From: Selaginella tamariscina
Taxonomy: Eukaryota; Streptophyta; Lycopodiopsida; Selaginellales; Selaginellaceae
NCBI GenBank assembly: GCA_003024785.1
Contig: PUQB01000088.1
Coordinates: 233,061 to 297,060 of the forward strand
Reading direction: 5' to 3'
DNA: 64,000 nucleotides
Shown in pieces: positions 35,243-47,377 of this stretch; the stretch's first letter is position 1, and every line of letters starts with the position of its first letter. Under the pieces are notes generated by a model. That model saw only the letters and a program-made list of their open reading frames with translations, was not told where the DNA came from and made no database searches. A program made the position numbers and the translations under genes.

Positions 35243-35350
35243 CAGGAGTGTGTGTGTGTGAGAGAGATAGATAAATAAATTTTATTATTAAGATACACAC
35301 ACATATAAATGTATATGTAAATACAGATAAATAAATATAAACCGGAGTGT
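34061..35350. repeat. Central tandem repeat, units of about 215-240 bp
   Basis: Four to five tandem units, starting near 34090, 34274, 34489, 34783 and 35022. Each has GAGTGTGCGTGTGTG, GAGAGATAGATAAATAAATA, a TATGTATATATGTATATAG tract, GAGCGAAACAAATAAAAATT and a (CA)n(TA)n tail. It separates the two palindrome arrays. The first unit matches the left stub of copy 1 (5080-5122). Long open frames here are artefacts. Confidence 0.85.
34586..34770. mobile_element. Emigrant-like MITE (pogo/Tc1-mariner type)
   Basis: Starts CAGTAAAACCTGTATAAATT, flanked by TA. Near the right end is AATTTATACAGGTTT, then a 12-bp interruption and TTTTACT, followed by TA. The Emigrant/Lemi1 family of plants has TIRs beginning CAGTAAAACCTCTATAAATT and a TA target duplication. 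About 185 bp, with an internal copy of TTTAAAGAGGGTTTTAA. Non-coding; it would depend on a pogo-like transposase in trans. It interrupts one unit of the central tandem repeat. Confidence 0.7.
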
Positions 35351-35504
35351 GCTTGTGAGAGAAAGAGAGAGAGATTTCACCTGTTTGAATGTGCCTTCAA
35401 ACCCTACTGCACCGCCGTACCATTTTGCATTGCCACGCCTTCTGAGAGAAAGATCTATACATCTATGGCACAAACGCTCTAATACACTACCGCTGCCTTT
35501 CTTT

Positions 35505-35640
35505 TTGAAACCCTAAAAATATACCTAAACCCTAAAAGGAATAAAATATATATTAACCTTAATCGAATATTCCTTCTAAACCCTAAAAGAATAAAATATA
35601 TATTGACCCTAAACGAATATTCTTTCATTATATTTTATAA
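35505..35640. repeat. 57-bp tandem duplication with telo-box motifs
   Basis: AAACCCTAAAAGGAATAAAA...CGAATATTCCTTCT is followed by a second diverged copy. AAACCCTAAA motifs recur at about 35508, 35530 and 35578. Such telo boxes occur in plant promoters. It lies between the central tandem repeat and the right-arm array. Confidence 0.6.
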
Positions 35641-35934
35641 TTTAAATTTGTGTGCATGTGTGGGTGTGTGAGTGTATTACATACACCCCAAAAATATAAA
35701 TCATGCAAGGGTTTAACATATGTGTGTTTATGAGAGTGTTAAATTTTCACGTGTAGCAATATATATATACATACATATAATATACACATAGACATACGTA
35801 CATCGTACATAATATTGTCACGTTAGTACATATTATGGATCATGCATGGTGTGTATGTATGAGAGAAGAGAGAGTGTTAAAAAAATAATTTTGTACACAT
35901 TGCATATATTAGTACACATATATACATACACATA
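35641..35934. other. Microsatellite-rich spacer before array 3
   Basis: TGTG and TATA-rich spacer with GTGTGTGAGTGTATTAC and ACATATAATATACAC runs. No gene. Confidence 0.5.
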
Positions 35935-36520
35935 TCCTGCCGCTTCTTCCTCGTGGAAGGGTGTTGCAGGGATTAATCCCGCCACTTCTTCCTCGTGGAA
36001 GGGTGTTGTGACAGGATTAATCCCGTCGCCTCTTCCTCATCGGAGGAGTTGCGCCGGGATTAATCCCGCTGCCTCTTCCTCATCGGAGGGAGTCGGCGGC
36101 GGGATTAATCCCACCGCCTCTCTGTGACAAGGAAGATTCGACGGCAGGATTAATCCTGCCGTTGACTCCCTCCGGCAAGGAAGAGTCGGCGGGATTAATC
36201 TCGCCGCCTCTCTCTGAAGGGTAGAGTGGCGGTGGGATTAATCCTGGCGACTCTTCCTCACCGGAGGGAGTCGGTGACGGGATTAATCCCACCGCTTCTC
36301 TTCGAAGGGGTGGGTAGAGTCAATGGTGGGATTAATCCGCTAGCTCTTCCGTCGGAAATAGTGGCAGCAGGATTAATCTCGTCGCCACTTTCCCGTCGGA
36401 GGGAGTTTGGCGGTAGGATTAATCCCACCGCCTCTGTCCAACGGGAAGAATTGGCGGCGGGATTAATCCCGCCGATCGTTCCTTTCGGAGGGAGTCGTGG
36501 GCGGGATTAATTCCGCCCAT
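35935..36520. repeat. GGGATTAATCCC palindrome array 3, period about 44 bp
   Basis: Thirteen GATTAATC cores at 35971, 36015, 36058, 36103, 36148, 36193, 36236, 36281, 36330, 36371, 36417, 36461 and 36505. The spacing is 41-49 bp, mean about 44.5. Most extend to GGCGGGATTAATCCCGCC-like palindromes, and the spacers share CTCTTCCTC and CGGAGGGAGTCGG. It lies directly upstream of the right-arm gene. Confidence 0.95.
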
Positions 36521-39500
36521 CAGTTGTATTAATCAGCATGAGATATTATCCCTATACATAATTATGTATTATTGCACATGCATATTATTAAGCACCGCAA
36601 TTCAGATTTCTTAGAAATATTGCATAAACAGATATCATAAATAACACAATTATTATGTGCAGACAATATGTTTAATACTGGAGATAAAGTATTTTCTTCG
36701 AAAACGAGATAGTTGGCACTGGAACTGTGGAAGTTCGAGATGATAATGCATCATGTCACAATATTGCCCAAGGATCTTGTGTGTACGTATGGGTGAACAC
36801 CATTTGCAAGCATGTTGAGGTTCGGAATGGAATTTGAGGAGGGTTCTCCTGTATTGTGGAATTTGGATGAAGTCAAGGCTGACACAGAATATGCAGAGTC
36901 ACAAACAAATAGTAGCACGAGTTTACCAGATGATGGCTTGCCTGCTGTGATGGATGAGGTGATTCTCTTTCTTCATGAGAGGTTGGGAGAGGCATCATCA
37001 CAGCTATAAATCCAATGGAAGCAGTGTCAGAAGAGAAACTAGGGTCCGACTTCGTGGGTGTAGTTGTGACAGAGGTTTCACCTAATGGCACATTGTATCC
37101 TGGATCCCTCGTGAGGTGGCGAACATCTGAATTAAGACGGCAAGATGGTTCAACATATTCTGGGTTGGATTTCAATAATAACAACCCGGAAGAACAACTC
37201 ATATTTGAAGAGGTTCCTTGCATTGGTCCTATTGTAAAAAAAGGCGATTCATGGGTTGCAGATCTTCCCCTGCAAGTTTCAGCAAAGGGTAAAGATGGAT
37301 CCTACATCTTCCGAAAGTGTTACGAGCATTTCCACGATTGACTGCTGCAAGAAGAAGTGTTGTCAGATGGCAGACCGGAATGAAATTACCCAATGTAGAC
37401 ATGTCTTTCGTATGCTCACCCAAAAGCAAAGGCATGAGTTTGTATATGCTGCACTAACTGGGTGTATTGATGGAATGGCCTCGGACACAGGTTATCAGAG
37501 TACATCCATGGTATTTAATAAGGTGGCCATCTGCTTCAAAGCTTGGTACAGTATATACGGGATCCCAAAGACCACGTTCTACCGTCGGAGGGATGAGTGG
37601 CTAGATGGAGCGCGAACCTCAGTACATGGGAACACTCGCTTGGTCAAAACCCGCTCTCACATTATGGCAGCCATAGAGATACTCAAGGCTTTTGTGGAAG
37701 CAAATGCAGACAGGATGCCTCACAAATGCCGAACCACAAATGCAGGGTCAGGGAAAATCTCAAGGTTTTGCCTTCAATCTACACTCAATTAAAGCTGTGT
37801 GAACATGTGAACAAGTGCCTCATTTGATGGGGCTCAAGCAATCTGCACTGGTACCTTCAACATATGGAATACTCATTTTAAGGATGTGGAGATTGAAAAC
37901 ACTCTAGCTTTTCAAGTGTGACACTTGTACATCATTGAAGGCTGCAGAGGCTTGTGCAAAAACCTTGGTGGAGATCACTGCCATTCAAAGAAGATGGAGG
38001 CCCACATGATTGCACAACAAACTTGCCGGTCTCAGTACTATGCACACCGCATGCTTTCTGTGTCACGCCCATCAGAGTACCTGTGCTTGATCCATGACAA
38101 GATGGATCATTCAAAGACCAGCATTCCAAAGCTCGTTGCAACACCAAAGTGCCTTGGAAATGTCATGAAACTTCCGATTTCATTGACAGGTGTGCTAACA
38201 CATGGACACGGTTGTGAGTCATATGGACACTTTTCACTTCCACATTGGTCTAGCGACTCCAATTTCACTATTGGGTCGTTGGCCATGTGTTTCAGAAACC
38301 TTGAAGCCCACTCACAGACAAGTCCTATCAGTGATCTCAAAGTGAAGAAACAACACCTTCAACCTTTACATAATGCTCTCATGAACACGTCTGCACTTGA
38401 GGCTACTTGGGAATATGAGAGGCATTTAGCAGCCTGCACAAAAAAAGATGGCCCTGTTGAGAGTTCTGGTTCAGTGGAGGGATCTAGCTCAAATAGTGTA
38501 CATGTGTCCTCAACATCAAATAAGCTTCCTCGTCATTTGCTTTTACAGATGGATAATTGTGCAGGCGAGAACAAAAATAGGTAAATCATTTTACTTAAGG
38601 GTTTCTCAAGCTCATACTTACTTTTATTTTCTAGATATGTGCTAGCATACTTGTCAATGCTTGTTGCCAAAGGTGTGTTTAAGACAATCACGCTCAGTTT
38701 CCTTATGGTTGGTCACACTCATGAAGATATTGATGCGTTCTTCAGCAAGGTCTCCAACTTTACAAAAAGGACAAGTGCACTTACCTTACCGCATATGATG
38801 AATCTTTTTGAAAATTGCATCTCCAAAAAAAGTTGTGCTTTGCTTGTGACTGAGGTGCCAGACTTCAAAAAGTTTCTCAAGAGTATATAAAAAAGGGGGA
38901 GTGATTCTTTAGTTGGTCACCTTGTGCCGCTACAATTCTTTTTCTCATAAGAGATGGTATACCTATTATGCAGTACAAGTTACGGCATCAGAGCAGGAGT
39001 GGTTACCGAAAGAGGGCTTAATGCTCTTCAAAAGTGGAGAGGATGGAAAGCCACTTCTCCCAGAAGGACAACCAGACCCTATTCCATTGAGTGCCCAGCT
39101 CAAGGAACAAGAGGTTATTATTGATGGCATCAAAAAATATGTGGCATGGGTTCAAAAATCGATGCCAAAGAATTCTGATAAGGCAACTGGTTACTCAGAA
39201 CTATATAAGCATGTGGTCACTATTGGGAGACTGTTGTTCGAGAGTTGGAAGGGCCTACTGTCACAAGTACAGAATTGCAACACCCTTTTTGGCCTAAAAC
39301 AAGGTGGCGAGAGGAGATTGAAATGACATCACTGAGCACAGACGACATAGAAGCCAGTAGTGATGTGGAAGTGCAAACCCCACACTTTTTGGACAAAGGA
39401 ACCAAAAACCTAAAGCATACTTTGATTGCTGCAAGGATCTTCAAAAACTAATGATGGTTCTCATTACTCCAGATGCGTCATATAATCAGCCTATTTGGAT

Positions 39501-39770
39501 GGGTCAAATTATCGACACACCTGAAGTAATCACAAAAAATAGTATTTTAAGGTTGCATGGTTCAAACCACAAAAAAGGCGACACGAGAAGGAGAGCGAAA
39601 GATATAATGGATGCCTAGAGAAAACATGGTCTCCCAATCAAAAAGACCCAGCATGTTTTATAAATGTTAAATCCATTCGATATGGGTGGATGTCAAGAAG
39701 CGTTGATAAAGTCACGATTAACAAAACTGCAAGGGAATGTATGTTTTCTGAAGCTTAAAGCAATTACAAA
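36521..39770 (+). pseudogene. DUF7869-like protein, putative DDE transposase (right arm)
   Basis: Follows a leader acceptor ATTATGTGCAG at 36661. An N-terminal part reads EIVGTGTVEVRDDNASC, resembling the small C-terminal domain of plant transposase_24-type proteins. A helical DNA-binding-like part follows, with GIPKTTFYRRRDEWLDGA at about 37560-37615. The core (37925-38890) has LCLIHDKMD (Asp at 38096), LLLQMDNCAGENKN (Asp at 38552) and MVGHTHEDIDAFFSKV (Glu at 38723). This is the DUF7869 signature, and the three acidic residues could form an RNase H-like DDE triad. A 54-bp GT-AG intron (38581-38634) rejoins the frame as KNRYVLAYLS. The C-terminal part runs to about 39770. Frameshifts near 37015, 37260 and 37790 and stops near 37800-37930 disable it. 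The transposase role is an inference. Confidence 0.6.
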
Positions 39771-40269
39771 ATTATAAAATATCATATATTTAATATTCAT
39801 AATTATTATAAACTCTTTAATAATAGTACCAAATTGTTACTTAACTATATAAATTTAAAAAAGATATGGAAGATTGACTATATTATTTTGGATATTATAT
39901 ATATATATTATTACTACTACAAATTTTTAATTAATAATGTTATATTTAAATATTAATATTTTAATAACAACATCAATATTTTATGCTCTTCCTTAATTGC
40001 TCTTCCTTAATTGTTATATTAGGCAATATATAATATATATATATAATTTAATACCTTCTACTTTTATAATGTTATTAATTTTTGTTCAATGAATGCTATA
40101 ATTTATTAAAGGGTAGAATACAAAATAGAATATTCTAAAGAATATTCTTTTTCAAACATATATTCTAAAGAATATTCCTTTAATATTAGAAAATGCTAAT
40201 TAAATAGCTAAAATTGCTAATTATTAGAAATGGGACTATAGCCATGCCCATTTTAATTACAACTTGCAT
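39771..40269 (+). other. AT-rich tail and right terminus of the composite element
   Basis: AT-rich tail with GAATATTC repeats, ending GCCATGCCCATTTTAATTAC then AACTTGCAT at 40269. It matches the ends at 11421 and, inverted, 28155. Confidence 0.6.
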
Positions 40270-41430
40270 TAATATACTTAACTTATTCATTGTTAATGAT
40301 TGCCTCCTCTTGCAATAATCATGATTATATATATTTATATTCATAAATGCACGTGTCATATAACAAAGCTATATATACATAAGATTATACATGTTTATAT
40401 ATATATTATTATGTGCATGTGCATACTTATCTTATAAAGATCCAAGAACATTATGATGTAGAATAACTATATACATAATTAAGATATAATAAATTAGTTG
40501 TATATATGCACATTATTAACACATATATTTTATTGTACGGCTCTCCTCTAAATAAATAATGTGGGACTTCATTTATTTTTAAAGTCCTTATTAAATTTCA
40601 TAAACCCAATTAGGTAAAGGGATAATTATTTATATCAACCAATTGTTACGCTAAATGAATAATTAAAAATGCTATTTTAATTCCTTTTTATCCTCTTAAT
40701 TATTAGGGTAGATTTGAACCTAAGATGTTATAATTTATAAAGTTTTAATTAAATACTCATAAACTAATTGATCAATTACTTATTTAAATATTTGTTCCAT
40801 TTATGCTTAATCCATAGTGTGTAATATTCATCACTTTTCTTCTCAGATCTATAACCTTATAGACAACTAATTCATTCTTGGTAATTGACCCATGTTAACT
40901 ATGTGCTTATCCATGTTAATCACGTGCCCAATGCCTTCATTTGTGTTTTTATAAAAATTCGATGTATCTTTATAACTCTTGCCTAACTTGCTTCATTTAT
41001 AAACCTTTGGTGCAATAACATTAGAAGTGTGGGAATGGTCAAACACACACCCCCAAGATCGCTCCCATGACCCTTGATTAAGCTACATGACTACTTAGTC
41101 TAAACTAGTTAGTTTAATACCAAATGTTATAAACCCACTAAACAAATAATCAAAAATATTATTTCAATTCATTTTCCCTCTCAATTATTAAAGCATATTC
41201 ACAATTCATAAAGTTTTAATCACAATTACTTATTTAAACCCTCGTTTTAATTATGTTTAAATAATAATAACAATGTATATAACTAATTAATTAAGCATAT
41301 ATACATGAGTTATATAAGTTGTTTATATTTGTCATTTGCTCTTACTACTTTATAAATATAAAGATAACATGTTCGATATCCAAATCTTATTCGTTGACTA
41401 TTTTATCTTGGTATTATAAGCACACGAATA

Positions 41431-41477
<47 letters not shown>

Positions 41478-44400
41478 TTATATAAATATATTTGTGTCAT
41501 ATAATTAATATACATATGTTTATATATTAAACAATTTCAATTGTTTCATTTAGGATCTCATTGCCACTTGCACATATGACAAAACTTGCTTTATGTTGTA
41601 AAAACTTTTTAACTAACCAATTTGACACTTCTGAATACTTATAAAAAATTATTAAAGAATATAATGATGATTATTGATTCTCACATTTTTAAATAGTATT
41701 GCTTATTAATGAAAAACACTTTATCGCACTAGGACTTATAAAACACAATCTACCATTATATTATAATATTCTAGCCATTGTCATAACCATTTAAATCTTT
41801 AATTATTATAAATGTTTTAAAATAATTCTGTGAAACAAAATTCATTTTAAAATTTCATTGTTATTACTCTTTTGGTGCCACATATTTTATAATGTTGGTT
41901 ATTGATTGCAACAACAAAAAAATCTTTGTCCATAGTAAATCTAAAGTAAAATTATAGGGCATGCATTTTTAATCTAATAACAAAAATTAATTAATAAGGT
42001 CAAAAATAATCATATATTATTGTTACACTTCTTTGGCACTTGAATCCTTTTATACCAATGTTTGTGACTGTTCTCATTCTTGTCATGGATGATAAATTAT
42101 TTCCTTTTCTTTATTAATTATATAATATTACATACATTTGGAATATGTGTTAATATATATACAATTGTCATTTAAATTTGTTTTTGCAATGAATACATGT
42201 CTTTGTATGAAAATTACTTGTTTTATGGCATGAATATTTATATCTCTCATACACATAAAAGCAACTTACACACTTTACATAAAAATTAATTATTACACCA
42301 TAATGTATATCATGCAATGATAAAGTATAAATGACAAGAGATGCATATGGTCATACATATTAAGAATAATATTTAATGTAAACATGCATTTATAATATAC
42401 ATATTTGTGTTACATATAAACTTATATATTATCACAAACATAATATATAAATGTATAAACGTGTATATATTTGTATGATGCATACGGCTAATACATATAT
42501 ATATCTCAAATGGAGACAATGTTGCTATTGCTATATTGTGTTTATGTGTCCACATGCACCCATGCATGTGTGTGTGTGTTTGTTTTTTTTAGGCTCTATG
42601 CGTTTGTTTGTTTATTTTAAAAATGTATGTGTGTTTTAGAAAGAATAGTAATATAATTATTTATAATATACATTTTTAACACATACAAAATTATTTTTCA
42701 TATTCTTGACAACATCGTGTCATATATTTTTGTTTAGTAAGCTTTATACAATATAAAATGTATATTACTTGTGAGAGATGGTTATTGCACAGGAGGTGAG
42801 AATAATATAAGGATATGTTATTTTATACCATATGTTTAAAGATGATATAACTAATAATATCATTGTATGATCTTTGTAAGAAGATGTAACGATAATAAGA
42901 GGATTAATGGTAACAACAAACTTGTATATGTATTAATTAAAAAGGTTATTATCAATAAATAAATCATAGTTCGAAGACACAAGTGAATATAAAAGCCATT
43001 ATGTATTGATTATGATAATTGAAGTCATGAGTTAAGAATTTATAAATATGAAATAATTTATTGTAATGGGAGAATATTATTTGTTCTTTAAGTTAAAAAC
43101 TAAGATATAATATAAGTAACTTATAATAAACTAGAGATAGCTAAAACTAATAATAAAAATTGAGTGTTATATTAAACCTTAGTTTTTCTAACAATATCTT
43201 AAGTTTTCTAGACCAGCTAAAATTTTGTATATTATATGTACATGAATTTCATTTAATACATTACAAATAATAAAATTAAAATTATATATATATATTTATA
43301 AATATATAAATATATACAAGTTTCCAATTTAAAGTTAGAGATAATTTATTATTTTTTAATGTGAATTATGTAATCTAAATATTAAAAAGGGCATGTAATG
43401 CAACTTTTTATATATTAAATATTTTTAACACGTATAATGTTATCATCGTTATCATCTTAACATTATATTAAAAATTATTATTCTAGACTTTGTTCAATAG
43501 TTCTTAAATGTTTATTATACTCTTTAATTCAATTTTTAAACTTGTTAAATATAGATTACATAAATTTTAATTATGTATAAAATATCTATTTTCAAACTAT
43601 AATTTCTATACATATGTGGTGCATAAACATATATGTTTTTGGATACTTAAAATAAGTAATGTATTAATATCATAAATTTACTTTACTATATTATTGTTAT
43701 GAAGTGTAAGTTTACAATATATATAAGATAATAATATTAAATGTTCATATTATAACATGCCGTATTTTCCTTGTGTTTAGATGAATTTAATAACATTATT
43801 ATAATTTTTTTTATACTTGTATATGCGTAATTGTGTGACAAAGAGAGAGAAAGAGAGACATTAAGATTGTTGTATATTAATGTTTAAGAAAAATTAATAA
43901 AAATATCTTTTAAATTTTGAATCTTTAAATTAGATTCGTTCAATCTCTATGTAGTGATTGATATTTTTATAACAAGCACACTTAGTACAATCATGAATAA
44001 TGTTTATTTAATTTACTAATATTTCTCTATGGAATTAATTAATGTAATTTATATTTTTTAACAAACTTCAACTAATTGTTCTTTTATACAATGAATAAAT
44101 ATGTTTAAAAAATATATTCTATTGTATATTGTATATATAAACCTTTAAAATGTTTTCCTTATATATATTTAATGTTAATGCAAATATATACATTAACATT
44201 AATTATGTGGATAGATATGGATATTAAATGAATTAATGTCACATAAGTAATATGATAAATATAGATATAGAAAATTTATGCTTGGTTGAAATTCAATGTT
44301 AATATGCACAATATATTTATACATTTTATATTTATAGTATTAATATACACATTACTATACATCTATGAACATATTTACGTACACATATATTATTTGGTAC

Positions 44401-44728
44401 ATATTTATATATATAACATACAAAAGATTTTGTATACACAATGTATTTAAAGTGTTTGTGTGGATGATTAAAAAATTTTGATTTGCAATGTTTTATTTTA
44501 TTATTAATAGGCTTTTAATGAAAATGTTCTTTCTTTTCTTTTTTTATAATTTTTACTTTATTATTCATGCATTTGTGATTCTTTTAATTGTTTATATATA
44601 TGCAGAAGTATGCATTGTTTGTTAATACAAGAAAGAAATAATATTTATGCCCTTTAAATATTATTAAAATTATAAAATATTGTTACAAGTTTTAAATATA
44701 AAGGTATTTTTATTTAAAGTTGTAAAAG
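40270..44728. other. Very AT-rich intergenic DNA, no gene seen
   Basis: Low-GC sequence with a (TA)n microsatellite at about 41432-41472, and no open frame with a recognisable domain on either strand. Confidence 0.6.
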
Positions 44729-44733
44729 GGTTT

Positions 44734-45408
44734 TGGTCGTTGGGGACTCCGCAGGCCAGATGTGGTGCTTCTCAAAAAGCTTCAGTGGTCGCCAAGACGC
44801 TGTGGAGAGCGTCCAACTCCGGGGGTCCAAACCGGTAAGCCGGTCTTACCTCAGAAGTGGTGGAAGGTGTTGGATGGCCTCTACCCGGACGCCGCAAGGG
44901 TCCATGTACAAGGTAGGGGAGTTTTATTATGGTGGTTTGGCAGAGAGCGTTGCTCAGCCCATGAGTGGGACAAACGGGGAATACCCGCTTGTAAGGTGAA
45001 TAGAAGGAATATGGATATATTATATTGCTTGTCTGAGTACAAACTATCTTCGATAAAGGAGCAAAATACAAGACGCAGACTTGACTCCAAAAAGACCCCC
45101 GACCCACTACCAGCATTCCTGCTTAAATAGTGGGTTACCTAGCGCTAGACCTAGGTACAGGTGGCGCCTTCCTACTAGTCTGCCGCCTTGTGACAAAGTC
45201 CTGTCTGTCACATTTATGCGCCTCTCTCATGCGTGCTGTCCTACGTACCCTGAGTAGTTGGTCCGGACGATCGGATCTATGCCTGGTTATGCCGCCTAAC
45301 ATCGGTCACCATCAGTTCGTACTTGAAGTACCTTCCTGATCCGGCGCTTCGTTCCGTCGCTCATCTGTGCTGGCTGGCCGTTTGATGGTGTCTGACCACT
45401 GTCAACTA
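44734..45408 (-). repeat. 3' LTR of the 44.7-52.4 kb retrotransposon
   Basis: Closely similar to 51732-52407. It contains TTATATTGCTTGTCTGAG and TGACTCCAAAAAGACC blocks present in both LTRs, with scattered substitutions and small indels. The last base pair is TA instead of CA. Confidence 0.85.
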
Positions 45409-45419
45409 GATGCCCGAAC

Positions 45420-46350
45420 TTATCTGTTGGCACGTCCTCGGGCCATGTGCTCTAGATATCTACCCCTTGGAGCTCTTGGTACATGGCGATTTCGTTCTCT
45501 GTTGTGGCTAGCGTGGTCTTTAGTGTGGTGATGGTCGCCTCCCGTAGCGCGATCACCCTTCAGAGCTTTGCCTCGGACCCTGCTTGTTGCTCCCAAACCT
45601 GCTTGAGCTGACCCTCCAGGTCCTGAGTCCGTTCTCGTGAGTATTGTAGCTCCTGTTCCCTTGCCGAGGAGTTGAGCTTGTTGGCGGCCGTGCTCCCTTA
45701 GTTCTAGGTGGTGATTCGCAGTGTGTCCGGTCCCCTGGTTGAGCCGTGCTCTTGTCCCGTTCTTGATGGCTCTGTATCGCTCGCCTCTGGCTTCCTGAGT
45801 AGGAGTCCCGGTTGGCTGCCGTAGGTGTGGTAATGGCCTTTGCAAGTTGAGCCCTTGTTAGCAACTCCTCTCTGTCCGCCGTCAATTCTGCTTGTGCTTC
45901 TGCGAGCTCCCCACACCTTCGCTCTGACTGGGATTTATGTTCATGTATCTATTGTTCTTTTTTTGCTATGACATGGCTGCAGGTGTGCTGGTCGTCATCG
46001 AGTAACCCTAGGAGGGTTTTGCACTCACTGTATAACCTCCGTAATTCCGCTCTCCTCTCGCTCTACCGTTCCTAGGCGTCCTTCGTTCTTTTTAGTGTTA
46101 ACATACACAGTCGGCCCCCTTGACTCAGTAGTTCCTTAGCCTTTTGGTAACCTCCTGGGCTTCCTGCCGTCGTTCCATGAGTTTCATCACTATGTCATCG
46201 TGTTCTTTCACCACCACTGGGAGGTTGAGGTTGTCATATACCGCCATGGCTTCCTTTAGCTGGTCGAAGGCCTCCACGAGCTCGGTATAGGCCGTAGAGG
46301 TCCATCGTCCGTTGGCTTGGAAATGTTGGTAGTTACTCTTGCACTCATCC
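45420..46350 (-). other. Degenerate region before the 3' LTR
   Basis: Minus-strand frames rich in Arg, Gln, Glu and Ala; possibly a relic of a coiled-coil or charged C-terminal segment of the extra reading frame. No family recognised. Confidence 0.35.
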
Positions 46351-46735
46351 TCGGACTTGTCTTCCTCTCCTCCCTGGCTAGGTCTGGCTGATTGCTTGGT
46401 TGTTTTTGCCGGGGATTCATAGCGGGGATCCTACGGCCAGGGAAATCGCATGTATGGGTTCCGACGTCCCATACCTTGGTGATTCTTGGTCCGGAAAGGA
46501 GATACCTTCCGCTTGTTCCTCTGTTAACGCATGTTCCTTTGTTGACTCCTGTTCCTCTATTGACCCCGAGGGTTCTGGTTGTTCCTTACGGCCGTGTTGT
46601 CCTTCCCTTCTTTGTTCTTCATCCCTCATTTGGAGTGGTGGTGGTGCTCTAACTGTCATTCGGCCGAATGAGCCTGTTGTCATAATAGCAATATGGCCGG
46701 CCGTGGGAGCCTTTGCTCAGTACCGGTCCGAACTC

Positions 46736-47377
46736 CGTGAATTCCACTAGTTAGAGCTGAAACCAGGTACTACTTAGGGCAGTTAGCCCAATTTACCGCG
46801 ACTCCTTCCCATGCCCTGCAAAGACCATTCGCCAACCACCTAGTGATCCGACTCCTTGTTCTTCCCGTAAGCATGAAGGCCATTAGCATTATGAACTCGG
46901 CTGCTTCCTCCTTTGCTTGTATGCCTTGTAGTCCATGTGTTCCTGTGGGGGCGAGCTGTTGAACCTCCGTGTCCGAGCATTCCCTAGGGCGAGGCCATCT
47001 CCTAGTAGTCGGAAGACTATCGCTAGTTCGTTGAACATAATGTGGAAGACTGCACTCCCATCCGTGCAGAACTGTATTCCCCTACGCCTGGTTTGACTAG
47101 CTACTAGTTCCGCTGATTGGAGAAATTGTCTGGCCTTATCAGTGAATCCTGGGTCCTCCACTTCTTCCCACGGAAGGTTGAAGAATTCGTCCAACCGTAG
47201 CTGTCTCCTAACTCGCCGGACGTCGGGTTGCCTGATTAATTCCTTGAACTTGGAGTGCCTAGGCGACACAAGTTCCACTGATTGTTCCACGTCCTCGATA
47301 AACACACGAATCTCTTTAATTACCACCGCCGATTCCTCTCTGTCCACCCCGTGGTCATGGTAGTGAAAGTGTGGCAC
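46736..47377 (-). CDS. Unrecognised ORF downstream of protease
   Basis: An open minus-strand frame of about 160 residues (47377-46889) begins MPHFHYHDHGVDREESAVVI and includes QLRLDEFFNLPWEEVEDPGF and VFHIMFNELAIVFRLLGDGL. It continues in other frames as FIMLMAFMLTGRTRSRITRW and LANGLCRAWEGVAVNW to about 46736. It occupies the place where reverse transcriptase would be expected. Tat/Athila-type gypsy elements often carry an extra ORF of unknown function, but those also keep pol. A captured host sequence is another possibility. Function unknown. Confidence 0.4.

Larger units (their letters stand above)
28155..40269. mobile_element. Composite 12.1-kb DNA transposon with terminal inverted repeats
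   Basis: The left end reads ATGCACGTTGTAACTAAAA then TGGGCATG. The reverse complement of the right end reads ATGCAAGTTGTAATTAAAA then TGGGCATG. These are about 27 bp with only two mismatches. Between them are two divergent arms. The left one (minus) has ParB-like, methyltransferase-like and FCP1-like modules. The right one (plus) has a DUF7869-like gene. Each arm begins behind a GGGATTAATCCC array and a leader splice acceptor. The arms are separated by a microsatellite tandem at 34060-35350. I see no clean target duplication (left flank ATCAAAT, right flank TAATATA). The alternative is two related elements lying head to head. All genes are decayed. Confidence 0.55.

Noticed and set aside
34001-35300. 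Long minus-strand frames with Tyr-Ile and Cys-Val runs
   Set aside because: They arise from the TA, TG and CA tracts of the central tandem repeat.
35505-35600. AAACCCTAAA motifs as an interstitial telomere
   Set aside because: Only a few isolated telo boxes occur within a 57-bp duplication, with no tandem telomere array.
35935-36520. CRISPR-like look of the regularly spaced repeat array
   Set aside because: The constant core is a 10-18 bp palindrome, the spacers share text with each other, there are no cas genes, and the context is eukaryotic.
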